From Paratrimastix pyriformis (taxonomy: Eukaryota > Preaxostyla > Paratrimastigidae): a stretch of DNA of 64,000 nt. Position 1 is the first letter of the stretch; each line of letters opens with the position of its first letter. Location of the stretch: contig JAPMOS010000045.1 in the NCBI GenBank assembly GCA_027972325.1, positions 62,001 to 126,000 of the forward strand, given 5' to 3'. Shown piece after piece: positions 33,458-44,184 of the stretch. Made by a program: the position numbers and the translations under genes. Under the pieces are notes generated by a model, which saw nothing but the letters and a program-made list of their open reading frames with translations, searched no databases and had not been told where the DNA came from.

Positions 33458-36400
33458 ATGGACGCCCTTGCCGAGCTGGCCAGTGCCATCTTGAGATCAT
33501 GTTCGAAACATTTTTTTTTTGTTTAGCGAAAGCTCCAGCAGGAGCTGAAATGTTTGCAGAAGAAGACAAACAACAAGTATCAGCTCTCTGAGTCCAATGT
33601 TGTGGAACTGATTCAATCGGTTCGCCCGTCAATTCTTCACTCCTCTAACTCCCGTGATGTTCAGATGGTCGACTTGAGCTTGATCAGTCTTCTTCATACG
33701 TCAGATGGCAAGGCCTATTTGACGCGGGAAAAACTTGAACAAGAGATTCGCGACGAATTGTTGGCTCATGGCGGGCGTCTCTCTCTCCGAGAGCTGCCTG
33801 CTCTCCTCAGTGTTGACCCGGTGCATATTCTCGCGGCTAGCCAGGAGATTACGCGGAAGACCGGTGCAATTCATCTGATCGAAGACGAGCTCTTGTCGAG
33901 GTCCGCTGACGTTTCCTGAGCGCGCCACCTTCATCCATCGATCAGCGTGTACATGACCCGCATGGCCGACGAAATCAATGAGACGCTCTCCGAAAAGGGT
34001 CTTCTCACCCTCTCCGAGATTGTGACACAATTCCAGCTGGCCCCGAGGTTTATCGAACAAGTCTGGGCGGGGTTTTTTTTACTTTGCTCCTCACCAACAC
34101 CCGCACTCTGTCTTCCATGCCCCAGGTGATTGAGGAAAACATTGGGTCGCGCATCGAGGGTCACCTCCTCCGGACCGAGTCGGGCCTGGCGGTGGGCAGC
34201 GAGGGGGCGGCCTCGAGCTCGGGGGGGCTGGCCATCTACACGGAGGCGTTCGTCGACCAGCAGCGGGCCCTGATTCGCGGTGTCTTCACCGCCCTGATCC
34301 GACCCACCAACCTCACCCAGGTCCTCATCGCCCCTCCTCATCATCTTCTTCTCACTCGCCACAACTCTGTGCCCGCGTGTGACCCCTGGCCGCCTTGTCC
34401 ACCCGCGCAGGTGCAAGCCAGGTACAACTTCTCGGAGACCCTCTTCCCCTGTCCGGCATGCCCCCCCCTGCCCCCCCTCCCTGCTCCATGCCTCTCTTGC
34501 CTAGCGGAACTGACGGGTTGGGTGGCTCTTTGTGGGGCCGTGCAGCCCTGCTGGACCAGCTGATGACCACGGGGCGCCTCGACGGGCGGCTGGCCAAGGG
34601 CGTCTACACCCCGCAGCTCTACCTGCGCGCCCAGCAGGACCTGGTCAGCTCGTTCTACACCCAGAACCAGTACATCGGTCCGGGGTGCCTCCCCACACCT
34701 TTGCCTCAGCCGACATCACCCCAGCAGCTGGCATCACCCCGGCTGACATCGCCCGGCTGACATCACCTCAGCTGTCATCACCTCAACAGCACATCACTCC
34801 CTCGACCATGCATCACTCATCGCCCGTCTCCCCCCGTCTCTCGTCCCCGCCCCTGCACCCGCCTCAGCGTACGACCAGCTGCAGCGGTACGAGATGGGTA
34901 TCAGCGGCCCCTTCGCGGGCCCCGAGTGCCCCGCCGCGGGCTACCTGAGGCGCTGCTTCCCCGACGGGCTCGCCCTCGCCTCGTGCTTCGTGGCCCCCAC
35001 CCTCCCCGACCAGGTCCCACATGCCCCTGCTGCGCCGCCCCCCAGGCACAATCCAACATGCTGCGCCCCATCCCGACCCCCGCCTCTGGCGAGATCCTCA
35101 TCGCCTGTGCTTCCTCTCCTCCTCCACCCTCCCCCACTCCTCCCTGCTGCTCACTAGCTCGAGGCGGCGGTCGAGGATGCCCTGGCAACAGCCACCTTTG
35201 CCGATCTGACGGTCCGCCCGGATGCCTTGGGCCCCCCCATCGTCCCATCCGCCACCACAGGCGTTCGGCCGACTCACACCCGGGTGATGACTGTCCCGTT
35301 GCGTGGGCGGGCGGGTGGGCGGGTGGGCGGGGGTACGGCAGGCCGTGATGGGGTCGATCCCCCTGGCGGACGCCGACCTCCCGCTTCTGCTGGGCCACGT
35401 GCCGTCCCTGCGGGCCCTGGCCCCTGCCCTGCTGCCCGCCCGCGACCCCGACGAGGACCGCCCGGCCTCGGCCCGGTCCCCCGCGACGGCCGCCCACCCG
35501 GCCACCGCTGATCTGGAGGAGCCGCTCCGTTTCGGGGCGGCCGAGGACACCGTGCTGCGGACGACCCCGCCCCTGGGGGACACGGCCACCTTCGGGGCCC
35601 TCCTGGATCGGGTGCCCCGGTGCGCCGACTTCACCCCGGCACGGCCGACCGTCCCCCGGCCCGGGGGCGACCTGCCCGGGCCACACTTCGGGCAGTTGGA
35701 GCCGCTCTGCGGTGGCCATTACGTGGCCACCCCGGCCCTGATGGAGCGCTGCCTGGCGGCGGCCGAGGGGGCCCTCCGCAACCGCCTGCTGACCCACCCG
35801 GCCAGCCAGTCGCTCCTTATGCAGGCCGCCGAGGGGGCCGCCTGCGTGGTCGTCACCCCGCCCGCGACGGCCGAGCCCAGCCCCAGCCCCAGCCCTGCCG
35901 CCGAGGGCGAGCCTGAGGTCGAGGGCGCCGGGGAGGAGGAGGTCATCACCGCCCGGCGCAGCGGCTCGCGGACGGGCAAGAAGGACAAGGCCGCGGGGCG
36001 CAGAGACCGGGAGAAGCAGGCCGCCGCGGGCCGGGGGCTGGTGAGCCAGCTGAAGGGGGCCCAGCGCCGCGAGCGGGTTGAGGAGCAGAACGACGAGGCC
36101 GGCAAGGCGGGGGCGCTGCTGGGCCGCATCCTCAGCGACACCGAGGTCTGCTGTTGCTGTTGCTGCTGCCTCGGGTCGGCCCTGGCGGGAGCGTGGTCCT
36201 TCTTCATCCACTCCGTGTTGACACGCGCACACCACGAGGATGTAGAAGGGGCGTGCCCTTGCTCACTTCTTCGCATCCTTCCGTCTGGTCATGGTGCTGA
36301 TGCTGGCTGGTCGGGGCGTGGGATGGGCGGGTGGGCAGCTTCTGCGGTGGGTCCGGGTGGGGGCCACCAGCCCGGTCCTCATCGCCCAACAGCGCGACCG

Positions 36401-38692
36401 CCGCCCGTCCGCCGCTGCCGCCGGGGCGAGCCCATCGGCCCGGTCCGCCGCGCCCTTGCCATTGTCATCGCCCTCTGCCCGCCCTGCGCTTGGCACCAGC
36501 ACTCCGGCTCCCATCCGCCGCCCCCCCATCCGACCGCCGCCGCTCGGCTGACTGGCCATCCATCACTCGGGGCCCGCGGCCTGGGCGGTGTGTCCGTCTG
36601 GCTGTGTCTGTGTGGATCCAGGCACGGGTCGGCCGAACCCCAGTGGGGCGACGACTCTGAGACGAAGCGGCTCGCCCAGGCCGTTGCCCGCCGCATCCGA
36701 CCCTCCCTGGCGCGGGTCCTCCAGCAGGCACTCGAGGCCCTCACCGCCCAGCTGACCGGTCCGCGCCCCGTCCCCCGCTCCCCAGCGGCACAACCGCCAC
36801 CAACCACCAACCCACCAGCAGGAACATCCACTCACCCCCTAAAAACAAGGGTTTGATGCGTGTGTCTGACCTTGCCCTGAACTCGTTTCTCTCATACCCG
36901 CCGCTGGGCTCCTGTGCGCCAGCTGAGCACATGGCCGCCCAGGAGGCCACCACCAGCAGTGCCGGCAGCACACCCGCCCCGGCCACCGCCACCGCCGCTG
37001 CCGCCGCCGCCACCCCGGCGGCATCCCCGGCCTCCTCGGGCCCCGCCCACTCGCCCGCACCCCACGGGGCCATGGCCGAGGTGCAGGCGGCCCTGCAGAG
37101 TATCTTCGCCGATATTGCGCTCTGCCTCAAGGGTAGTGCGGGCCTCCCCGACGGTCCGCCGTTTTCGCGCTGCCACCCCTTGTTGTGTTGTCCTCCGCAT
37201 CTTTGTCTGCTTCGACGTCGCGCTGCTGCGCGCGTTTGTTCGCATCGGTTCGCTCGATGGCTGACCCGACGCGTTGGCCTGGTTGGTGATGGTGGCGGCG
37301 GCGGCGCACCTCCATTGAGCAGATCTGCACGAGGGGCTCGACCGCAGCCTCATTCGGCACGACGGGGCCCTGCTCGTGGCCCACCTGGCGCGTCACTGTG
37401 CCCAGCTGGCCGGCCAGGCGGTGGCGGCCCCACCCGCCGGCGCTGAAGCCGACGCGACCCCCGCCCAGCAGCTAGGCGCCCTGCTCGAGGCGGCCTCACA
37501 CGGCCCTGGCGGCGGCCGGCCGCGGCACGAGGAGTTGATGCCACGGATCAAGGCCCTGCTGCCCGCCTGCCCGGCCTCGCTGGCCAGGCTGGCCGCCATG
37601 GTCTCCGCCGGCACGGGCGCCAAGGTCCGCCCCTTGCATCGTCAGCATCGTCAGCATCGTCAGCATCGTCAGCATCGTCAGCATCCCTGGGTCCCGCTCC
37701 TGGCCTGGTGGGGTATGCTTTTGTGTGATATACCCACCCGTCCACCACATCCCTGCAGGCGGCTGGCGTGAGCGCCCTGCAGGCCACCACCGAGGCGGCC
37801 GGGGCTTTCATGGAACAGGCCCAGCAGGCCGTGGCTGACGCGGGCCTGGCGCCTCTGCAGACTCCCGACAAGCGCAAGGAAAAGTCCGTGTGCCCCCCGC
37901 CGATCGGCGCGAGTCGGTTCCATTTCCCCCCCCCCCCCCCCCCCCCGGATGGGGGCGGGGCGGGGCGGGGGGCGGGGGGGGCGGGGGGGCGGGGGCGGGG
38001 GCGGGGGCGGGGGCGGGGGCGGGGCGGGGGCGGGGGCGGGGGCGGGGGCGGGGGCGGGGGACGGGGATGGGGGTGGGGATGGGGATGGGGATGGGGACGG
38101 TGTGAGGCGCACGACTTCATCTTTCTCTGCTGTTCTTCTGCCGTAGAGCCCTCCTCACTGCGCACCGGCAACGACTCCTGGCCCGCCTTCGTGCGCCCCT
38201 ACACAACGCCCCCGAGGAGGGGTTCATGGTCTGGATGAGCTCGGTGGATCTCACCGGGAGCGAGAGTCTTGATTTGCGAATCGTCGTCTCACTTCGTCCA
38301 TCCGGTGGGGTGTTGCAGGACCTTCTGGCCTACGTGCTTGTCTCGCAGGCTGGCATCCTCTTGTCTCCTCAGCCCAAACAGATGGGGCCGCTCCTTGTCC
38401 ACCTCCAGACACTCCCCGGGGTTTGCGAACTTTCCCTCTTTTTGCTGGCCTCACTCTTCTGTCTCTCCAGATTTCACATGCTCTCGGGACGGCCTTGACC
38501 GGTGCTCACACCAGCCTCGTCAGTTTCGTGACGGCTCGCCTCAAGCAGCACCGCGAACAGGGCGGTGCATCACCAGCGGCGGCGGCGGCCCCAGCAGCCC
38601 CAGCAGCCGAAGGTGCGGAGGCAGCACCGGCACCCGAGCACCCCGTCCGAGAAGCATTGGAACGTGTTCGGGCCCTCCTCCTCAAAGAATAA
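33458..38692 (+). CDS. UFL1: UFL1, E3 UFM1-protein ligase 1
   Basis: UFL1 attaches the ubiquitin-like UFM1 to substrates such as ribosomal protein uL24 at the endoplasmic reticulum. ATG 33458 gives MDALAELASAILRS; after a short intron come KLQQELKCLQKK and the conserved N-terminal part: LSESNVVELIQSV, LISLLHTSDGKAYLTREKL, EIRDELLAHGGRLSLRELPA. Then follow ADEINETLSEKGLLTLSEIV, IEENIGSRIEGHLL, IYTEAFVDQQRALIRGVFTA, LIRPTNLTQVQARYNFSETL, LDQLMTTGRLDGRLAKGVYT, PQLYLRAQQDLVSSFYTQNQ and YLRRCFPDGLALASCFV. These match the order of animal and plant UFL1. The C-terminal half holds a Lys/Arg-rich segment (SRTGKKDKAAGRRDREKQ) and helices up to LERVRALLLKE at TAA 38692. Introns carry nonamer (37640-37685), GGGGGC and poly-C repeats. 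Only 22 bp separate its stop from the next start. Confidence 0.9.
37640..37686 (+). repeat. 9-bp minisatellite (cagcatcgt), five copies, in a UFL1 intron
   Basis: Perfect copies of a 9-bp unit start about 20 nt after an exon end in UFL1. Confidence 0.85.
37966..38076 (+). repeat. (GGGGGC)n G-rich tract in a UFL1 intron
   Basis: About 110 bp of gggggc/ggggc units follow a poly-C run (37927-37946) inside one intron. The sense transcript has many G-runs and could form G-quadruplexes. Confidence 0.9.
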
Positions 38693-38714
38693 AAAGTCCA
38701 TTTAGAATAACAAG

Positions 38715-41086
38715 ATGCCCTCCAATTCAGCGGCTTTGCTCGCCTTCCGGATTGGTCTCATCCGCCAGGCACTGTTGACAAGTCTCCCAATGAGCGCTGC
38801 CCCGCCCCCACTGGAGGAGGAGGATAAAGTTGTGGCAGAGATTCCAGTTTACTGGAACACAAATCAAGAGAACTATTGGCTCGCGCAGTATCCCCTGCGA
38901 CCCAAGTATCTCCCTTATGATCACAAGCGCATGCAGGGGGTTCGCGTTCGCCCCCGCCAATTTCGCGTCGAGGTTGACTTTGGCCTGGAAACTAAGCCCC
39001 CATACTATGACGAGAACGCCTCCGGCGACCCTGATCGCGACGTGAAAACCGTGACCCTCGGCAGCACAATCGTCACCCAGAAGAGCAACTACGTCATCGG
39101 CGTCTATCGGCATGGCGAGCTCCATCTTACCCCCATTACTGCTGTCCTCCAATTCCGCCCACACTTCGCCCACATTGACAATCAACAAAAGCCCAAAACT
39201 GTTGATGATCTTCTGCCCACCACGCAGCTGCAGGAGCAGCAGCAGCAAAATCCTGTGCAACGGCTGCAAATGAAATTCCGTCAAAAGAGGCGTCTGTATT
39301 CGACCTCATCCTCACCGAAAAAATCATCGATCATCCCTCCATAGCCACGGGGACCGCCCAGGCCAACGTCCAGAGCACGCAACGCCACATGAGCTACAAA
39401 GCCATGAAGCTGTGCGAGGACTCCGAGGCATGGGTGAATTACCAGTGGATCCAGCCACCCAACCCCATCCTGAGCCCGAGCTTCGACGGGCTTCTGGCCC
39501 ACAGCCAGCGGGCCCGCACCATCCCCATGCAGCTGCCGACCCCACTTCAGTACCTCAACGATCTGGTCTCATTCCCCCTCAGCAGCCAGGGGCAGCAACT
39601 CGTCGCGCGCGCTCCCCCGCCGGGGACTCATGCCGGTCCGTGGTGGTGTGATCCCTTCGCCTTCCTCCCTCCCTTCCATCATTCAATCATGGCTCATATG
39701 TTGTTTAACTACTCGGGCGATACCACCACCCCCCACCCCCACCCCCCACACACACACACACGGAGGATAGAGGGCGAGGGCGAGCAGGCCGGCAAGGACA
39801 AGCCGGGCACCCCAACCCCGGCGACCCTGTACCTGACCCCCGAGCAGATGCAGTACCCCGACCTGATGCCCACCCTCTCCAGGCTCACCCTCCGCAGCAT
39901 GAGGTGCGTATCCCCCCCCCCCCCCCCGCATCCGTTTCTCCTCCACGGAGCCTCTTTCATCCATCTCTCGTTCCCCGCTCATGTGCCTGCATCACCCCTA
40001 ACCCTGATCCCCGTACCCCACCCGCCCATCCACTCGTACCCAGCCCGCTGCAACATATCACCCTGCTGATGATGCGAGCCCACGTGATCCGTTTCAAGCA
40101 AGTTGTGGCCCTGACGGGGGCCCCCGAGAAGGTGGTCCTGCAGTGCCTCATCACCACCTGCCGCCTCGTCCAAGGTCGGCCCGGCCCCGCCTCCTCCTCC
40201 CATCTCCCGCCCACTTCCTCGTACGCATGCGTTTCTATGCCCTTGCCTGCTGTTCCTTGCATGTCTCACATCCGGCCTCTGCTTGTGATGGTGTGATGGG
40301 GGATGGGATGGGGGCAATGGCGGCGGCGATGTCTGATTTTTGCAGGGTGCTGGGTGGAGAAGAGTGCCCCCCGGTGGCACGACCGGCAGGCCATCTGCCG
40401 CGATCTGCTCCTGTTCAGCTTCGCCCAGAACAACCGCTACGTCAAGCGGTGGGACCTCTTCGTCCGTCGGCTCCCCGGCACTTCCCTCCGCCCAGCCGCC
40501 CTCTGCGTCCCGTCGGCCCGGTCCTCCCGTTCTTCGGGCTCCTTCCATCCCTTCTTGATTTGGCTGTCGCTCCTCTGGTCCTGCCTGCTCCTCCCGGGGT
40601 TGGGGCTGCAGAGCGCCACCGGGCTGCACCCGGAAGTCATCTTGCGGATGCTCGGCGAGGTGGCCGTCCAGCGGCCCGGGTTGGGTCTGCCCACACCGCC
40701 TCCCGTACCTCGTGACCCTGTCTGATTCCACCCTTTCATGGGCGGCGCAGGCTGGGAGTTCAAACTGCCCCGGGACACGGAGTTCCTGCAGGCATACCCT
40801 CAGGTGGCTGCCGACCAGGAGCGCGAGTGGGTCCAGGTGGCTACGCCCCTCATCGCCCACATCCAGCAGGTACGGGACAGGCATATCAAGCTCATTGCGG
40901 CCGACGGGGGCACCGGTCCGTCGCTGAGCCCGTTTGCGTCTTCTTGATGATGTGACCCTCCATTCCCTGTCGTTTTGAATTGCAGGCCCTGCCCAATATG
41001 CTCCGGCCGTTCAGCAACAGCAGGAGCAACAGACCCAGCCGGACGCTCCCGATGCCGGGGCCGCTCCAACCCAATTAGATGGATAA
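38715..41086 (+). CDS. POLR3E: RNA polymerase III subunit RPC5 (POLR3E)
   Basis: RPC5 pairs with RPC4 in the TFIIF-like module of Pol III. The N-terminal Sin/RPC5 domain is plain: VVAEIPVYWNTNQENYWLAQ, YPLRPKYLPYDHKRM, VRVRPRQFRVEVDFGLETKP, YVIGVYRHGELHLTPITAVL, QFRPHFAHID. Next come a Gln-rich link, SYKAMKLCEDSEAWVNYQWI and ARTIPMQLPTPLQYLNDLV. Later winged-helix-like segments are IRFKQVVALTGAPEKVVLQC, WVEKSAPRWHDRQAICRDLL and HPEVILRMLGEVAVQRPGWE, after introns at about 40173-40347 and 40700-40751. The last exon starts after an intron at about 40916-40985 and ends Gln/Pro/Asp-rich at TAA 41086. ATG 38715 or the ATG at about 38790 could be used. Confidence 0.88.
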
Positions 41087-41152
41087 CATTCCCCCCGTCC
41101 GATTTTGACGAGTGCCGGTTCGAAATGACGGGCGTTCATCCCTTGCTGTGTC

Positions 41153-43848
41153 TTGCCTTTCGTGTTTGGTGGTTTCCATTACTCACCTTTCGGTTTGCGC
41201 CCCTTTCATACGCGCTGCTTTCACCGGGTCGGGGAGCCACTGTTGACACGCAATAGCAAGACGGTGCTTTTTCTCTTCACACTTTTGGGTCTTGCCCTGG
41301 GGGCGACTCCCAATGTGGATGCGGCAATCAAGGGCACAACCCAATTTGGCTTGGAGTTATTCAACGTGTTGCAAAATCAAAATAACGATTACAAGAACTT
41401 TCTGATTTCCCCTGTTTCGATCCAATTGGCCATGTCAATGGCATTGTCTGTGACACCATTATGTACCTTCATTTTTCATCGGCCGTAGACTCGGGGCCGG
41501 TGACGAGACTGCCCGGATTCTCGGGGATGGCCTTCATCTCTCCTCACCCGGCATGAACCCTTCGAACATGAGGTCGCTCATTATGGACAAACTGATTGGC
41601 ATCCAAGAGATACTGAAGGAGCGGAAGGACGAGCGACATAATACCACCCTCCATATCGCCAATAGCGCATGGATTCGTGAAGGAATGGATATTACGTCAG
41701 GCTATACTGAGTCCTGCAAGAAGGTGTTGAATGCCCAGGCATACGAGCTCGATTTTGGCTCGGGGGGCGACCCACGCGAGAAGGCGGCCGTCGAGCGGAT
41801 CAATGGGTGGGTTTCAGAGCAGACCCGCGGCAAAATTCCAGTCTGCAGCCACGTCTGGGTTCGATACTCACTTTTCACTCCAGACCATCGTTGCAAACAT
41901 CCCCCCCAGTACGATGCTCTTCTTGATCAATGCCCTTTACTTCAAGGGTCTGTGGCGCCCCAAGCCATGTACCAGCGCTCTCACCGGCCTCTCCCCACCG
42001 CCCCCCATCTCCGTCCCCCCCGTCCGGCACAGACACATGGACTGCCCAGTTCGACCCGCATACCACCCAACAGAATCAAGTCTTCCACGCGGCCCACTCG
42101 GGAGCCCCCCTGGGCAGCAGCACGACCGGCCAAAAGTGCGCCATGATGACCAAGGAGGTCTGCATCCCCCCCCCCCCCCCCCGGTCTCATGGGTTACCTC
42201 CCCAGGGCCACTACCGCTACTGGGAGGGCCCTCTGGCGGGCCGCCAGGGGTGGCGCCTGCAGGCCATCGAGCTGCCCTACTGGAGCGGCTTCGCGATGGA
42301 CATCCTGATGCCCGTCCGGGGTGAGGCAGCCGAGGGTGATGGTCCGTCGACCTGGGGCCAGGGCACACGCCCTCCCCCGCCCAGACTGCCTGGCCTCACG
42401 CGCTTCGGACCTGTCGGCGGTTTTTGGGGGTGTGTTGGGCGCAGGGATTGGCTTCGGCGAGTTGCTGCGGCCGTTGATGAGCGAGGCGGCCCTGGAGGCG
42501 GTCTTTGCCGGCATGGAGTACCAGAAGTCTGCTGATCATCCCGCCTGCCTTCTCGCACTCGGTTGTGCGCCCTCCCGTTATTGTGGGCCCCAGTGAAGAC
42601 AAAAAAAAGTCAGTCATATGCCGTCGTCTCCTCACGCCGGTGGTGCACATTTTCTCCCATTGCAGGCAGGGTCCCAGGTTCCGTTTGGACTCACTTGACC
42701 CCAAAAACTCATCTCGTCTCTCGCTCCCCCCAGGGGCCGCCTGGAGCTGCCCAAGTTCACATTCGACTACTCGGCGGCCCTGGCGGACATCCTCAAGGCG
42801 GCCCCGTTCAACATGGGCCCCGCCTTCGACCCGGCCGCCGCCAATTTCACCCGGATGACCCCAAGGGGCAAGCTCTGGATCAGGTCCGGCTCCCCCGCCA
42901 TCAATATCCCCTCCCCTTGGTGAATATCCATCCTCCGATGGCCAGCGTGAAACTCATCGCTCGTGGGGTTGCGGCACGCGGCTGTGCGGGTGGCGGGGGC
43001 ATCCACAGCGAGGTTCTGCACAAGACCTACATCGCGGTCGACGAGAGCGGCACGGAAGGTTCGCCCCCATCACAACCCCTCTCCCTCCCTCCCTCCTCCC
43101 ACACACACGCACATAAGACACCAACCCAAAGGAATCCCGCAAAGACAGGCGCGCGGAGCTAGTTTGTGGGAGGCATGCAGCGGCAATGTGATTCTCGCTC
43201 GTCCTCTCCGCCCCACTCACCCCTCCCGCCGGGCCGACGCAGCGGCGGCCGTGACGGTCGTCCGGATGGCGGGCAACGCGGCCCTGCCCAGCCCACCCCG
43301 GTTCGTGATGCGGGTCGAGTGGCCCTTCCTGTTCGCCATCCGCGACCCCCAGAGCGGCCTGGTGCTCTTCCTGGGCGCCACCCAGCGCATCGGCTCCGCC
43401 GCCCCGGAGGCCCAGGAGCCCACACGGACCCGCGGCCAGCCGCCCGTCGATTTCTCAGCCCTGGGCCACCCCATCGGCATCGGCATGGACCTCTAACCAA
43501 CCACCGTCCCGCTGCCCACAGTAACCACCGCCGAAAGTGTGGCCGTAACAAACCGCCTGTGGTGACTGTACCATCACCCGCCCACCCGACCTCGATTCCC
43601 ATCCCCCCACGTGGGTCCCCCCCCCCACCTTCCACACCCCAGCGGCTGCGGTGACGAAGGTGACCATGAACAAGGGCATCCGACCTGGGCTGCCCGAGGG
43701 ACCGGCCTTCCAGATGCGGGTCGAGTGGCCCTTCGTCTTCCTGGTGCGCGACCCGGCCACGGGGATGATCCTCTTCGAGGGGGCCACGGTGCGGATATCC
43801 CCCGGGGTCGTCGACGCGACCGTCCGGGCCACCGAGGGCAGCCTATAA
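41153..43848 (+). CDS. Secreted serpin with two alternative reactive-loop exons
   Basis: Serine/cysteine protease inhibitor of the serpin fold. A hydrophobic signal segment (VLFLFTLLGLALG) precedes TTQFGLELFNVLQNQ and NFLISPVSIQLAMSMAL. Exon B (41489-41840) gives LLGAGDETARILGDGL, TLHIANSAWIREGMDI, INGWVSEQTRGKIP. Exon C (from 41884) gives MLFLINALYFKG. Later exons give TWTAQFDPHT, KCAMMTKE, RYWEGPLAGRQGWRLQAIEL, PYWSGFAMDILMPV and LELPKFTFDYSAALADIL. The 50-nt exon 43009-43058 ends EVLHKTYIAVDESGTE. It can join either terminal exon (43243-43496 or 43643-43848), both giving GTEAAAVT, the inhibitory hinge. Introns of 43 nt occur twice. The start exon is uncertain because no ATG directly precedes the signal segment in the exon; the given start is the open-frame limit. 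Confidence 0.87.
43243..43496 (+). other. Serpin terminal exon 1 (reactive-centre loop variant 1)
   Basis: The acceptor AG at 43241-43242 opens the exon in phase 1. It encodes AAAVTVVRMAGNAALPSPPR then FVMRVEWPFLFAIRDPQSGL and VLFLGATQRIG, and an extra 35 or so residues rich in Pro/Arg/Gln to TAA 43496. The segment FLFAIRD..SGLVLFLG is the standard serpin C-terminus, so the scissile bond lies in the variable stretch between hinge and FVMRVEWPF. Confidence 0.85.
43643..43848 (+). other. Serpin terminal exon 2 (reactive-centre loop variant 2)
   Basis: The acceptor AG at 43641-43642 opens the exon in the same phase as exon 1. It encodes AAAVTKVTMNKGIRPGLPEG, then PAFQMRVEWPFVFLVRDPAT and GMILFEGATVRIS, ending at TAA 43846-43848. 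Nucleotides of the MRVEWPF segment match exon 1 almost exactly, while the loop differs. Use of this exon requires skipping of terminal exon 1. Confidence 0.83.
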
Positions 43849-44184
43849 ATAGACCGTCGCGGGCGGGGCAAGGCCGTCTTGGGTTGCCAGGCGGTGGTGG
43901 TGGCTGTGGGCGGTGATGAACGATGGAGGGTGGAGGGAAAGGGGTAAACCCGACCGAATCCAGTCGGCGTCTGTCCGGTTCTGTTGGATGATGAGAAGAG
44001 AAAAGGAGAAGGCACTCCACTGGCCGGAGCCGCCCCCGGTTCTGTCGTGATGAAAGAGAAAAGGGGGAGGGGAAGGAGGAGGGGAAGGCACTCGTCCGGC
44101 AGATCGTCTGTTCCCATTTTCCCATTGACTTCCCTTCATAATGCCTTTTCCCCCCTTCGCAGCAAAAAGACAGAGATCGCATCA
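43849..44184. other. Intergenic region upstream of the LRR-type gene
   Basis: Serpin 3' UTR and promoter of the next gene; G/A-rich with repeated gaaaagg/aggggaagg motifs (43990-44095) and an imperfect direct repeat of ccgg-ttctgt at 43974 and 44036. No gene recognised. Confidence 0.4.
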
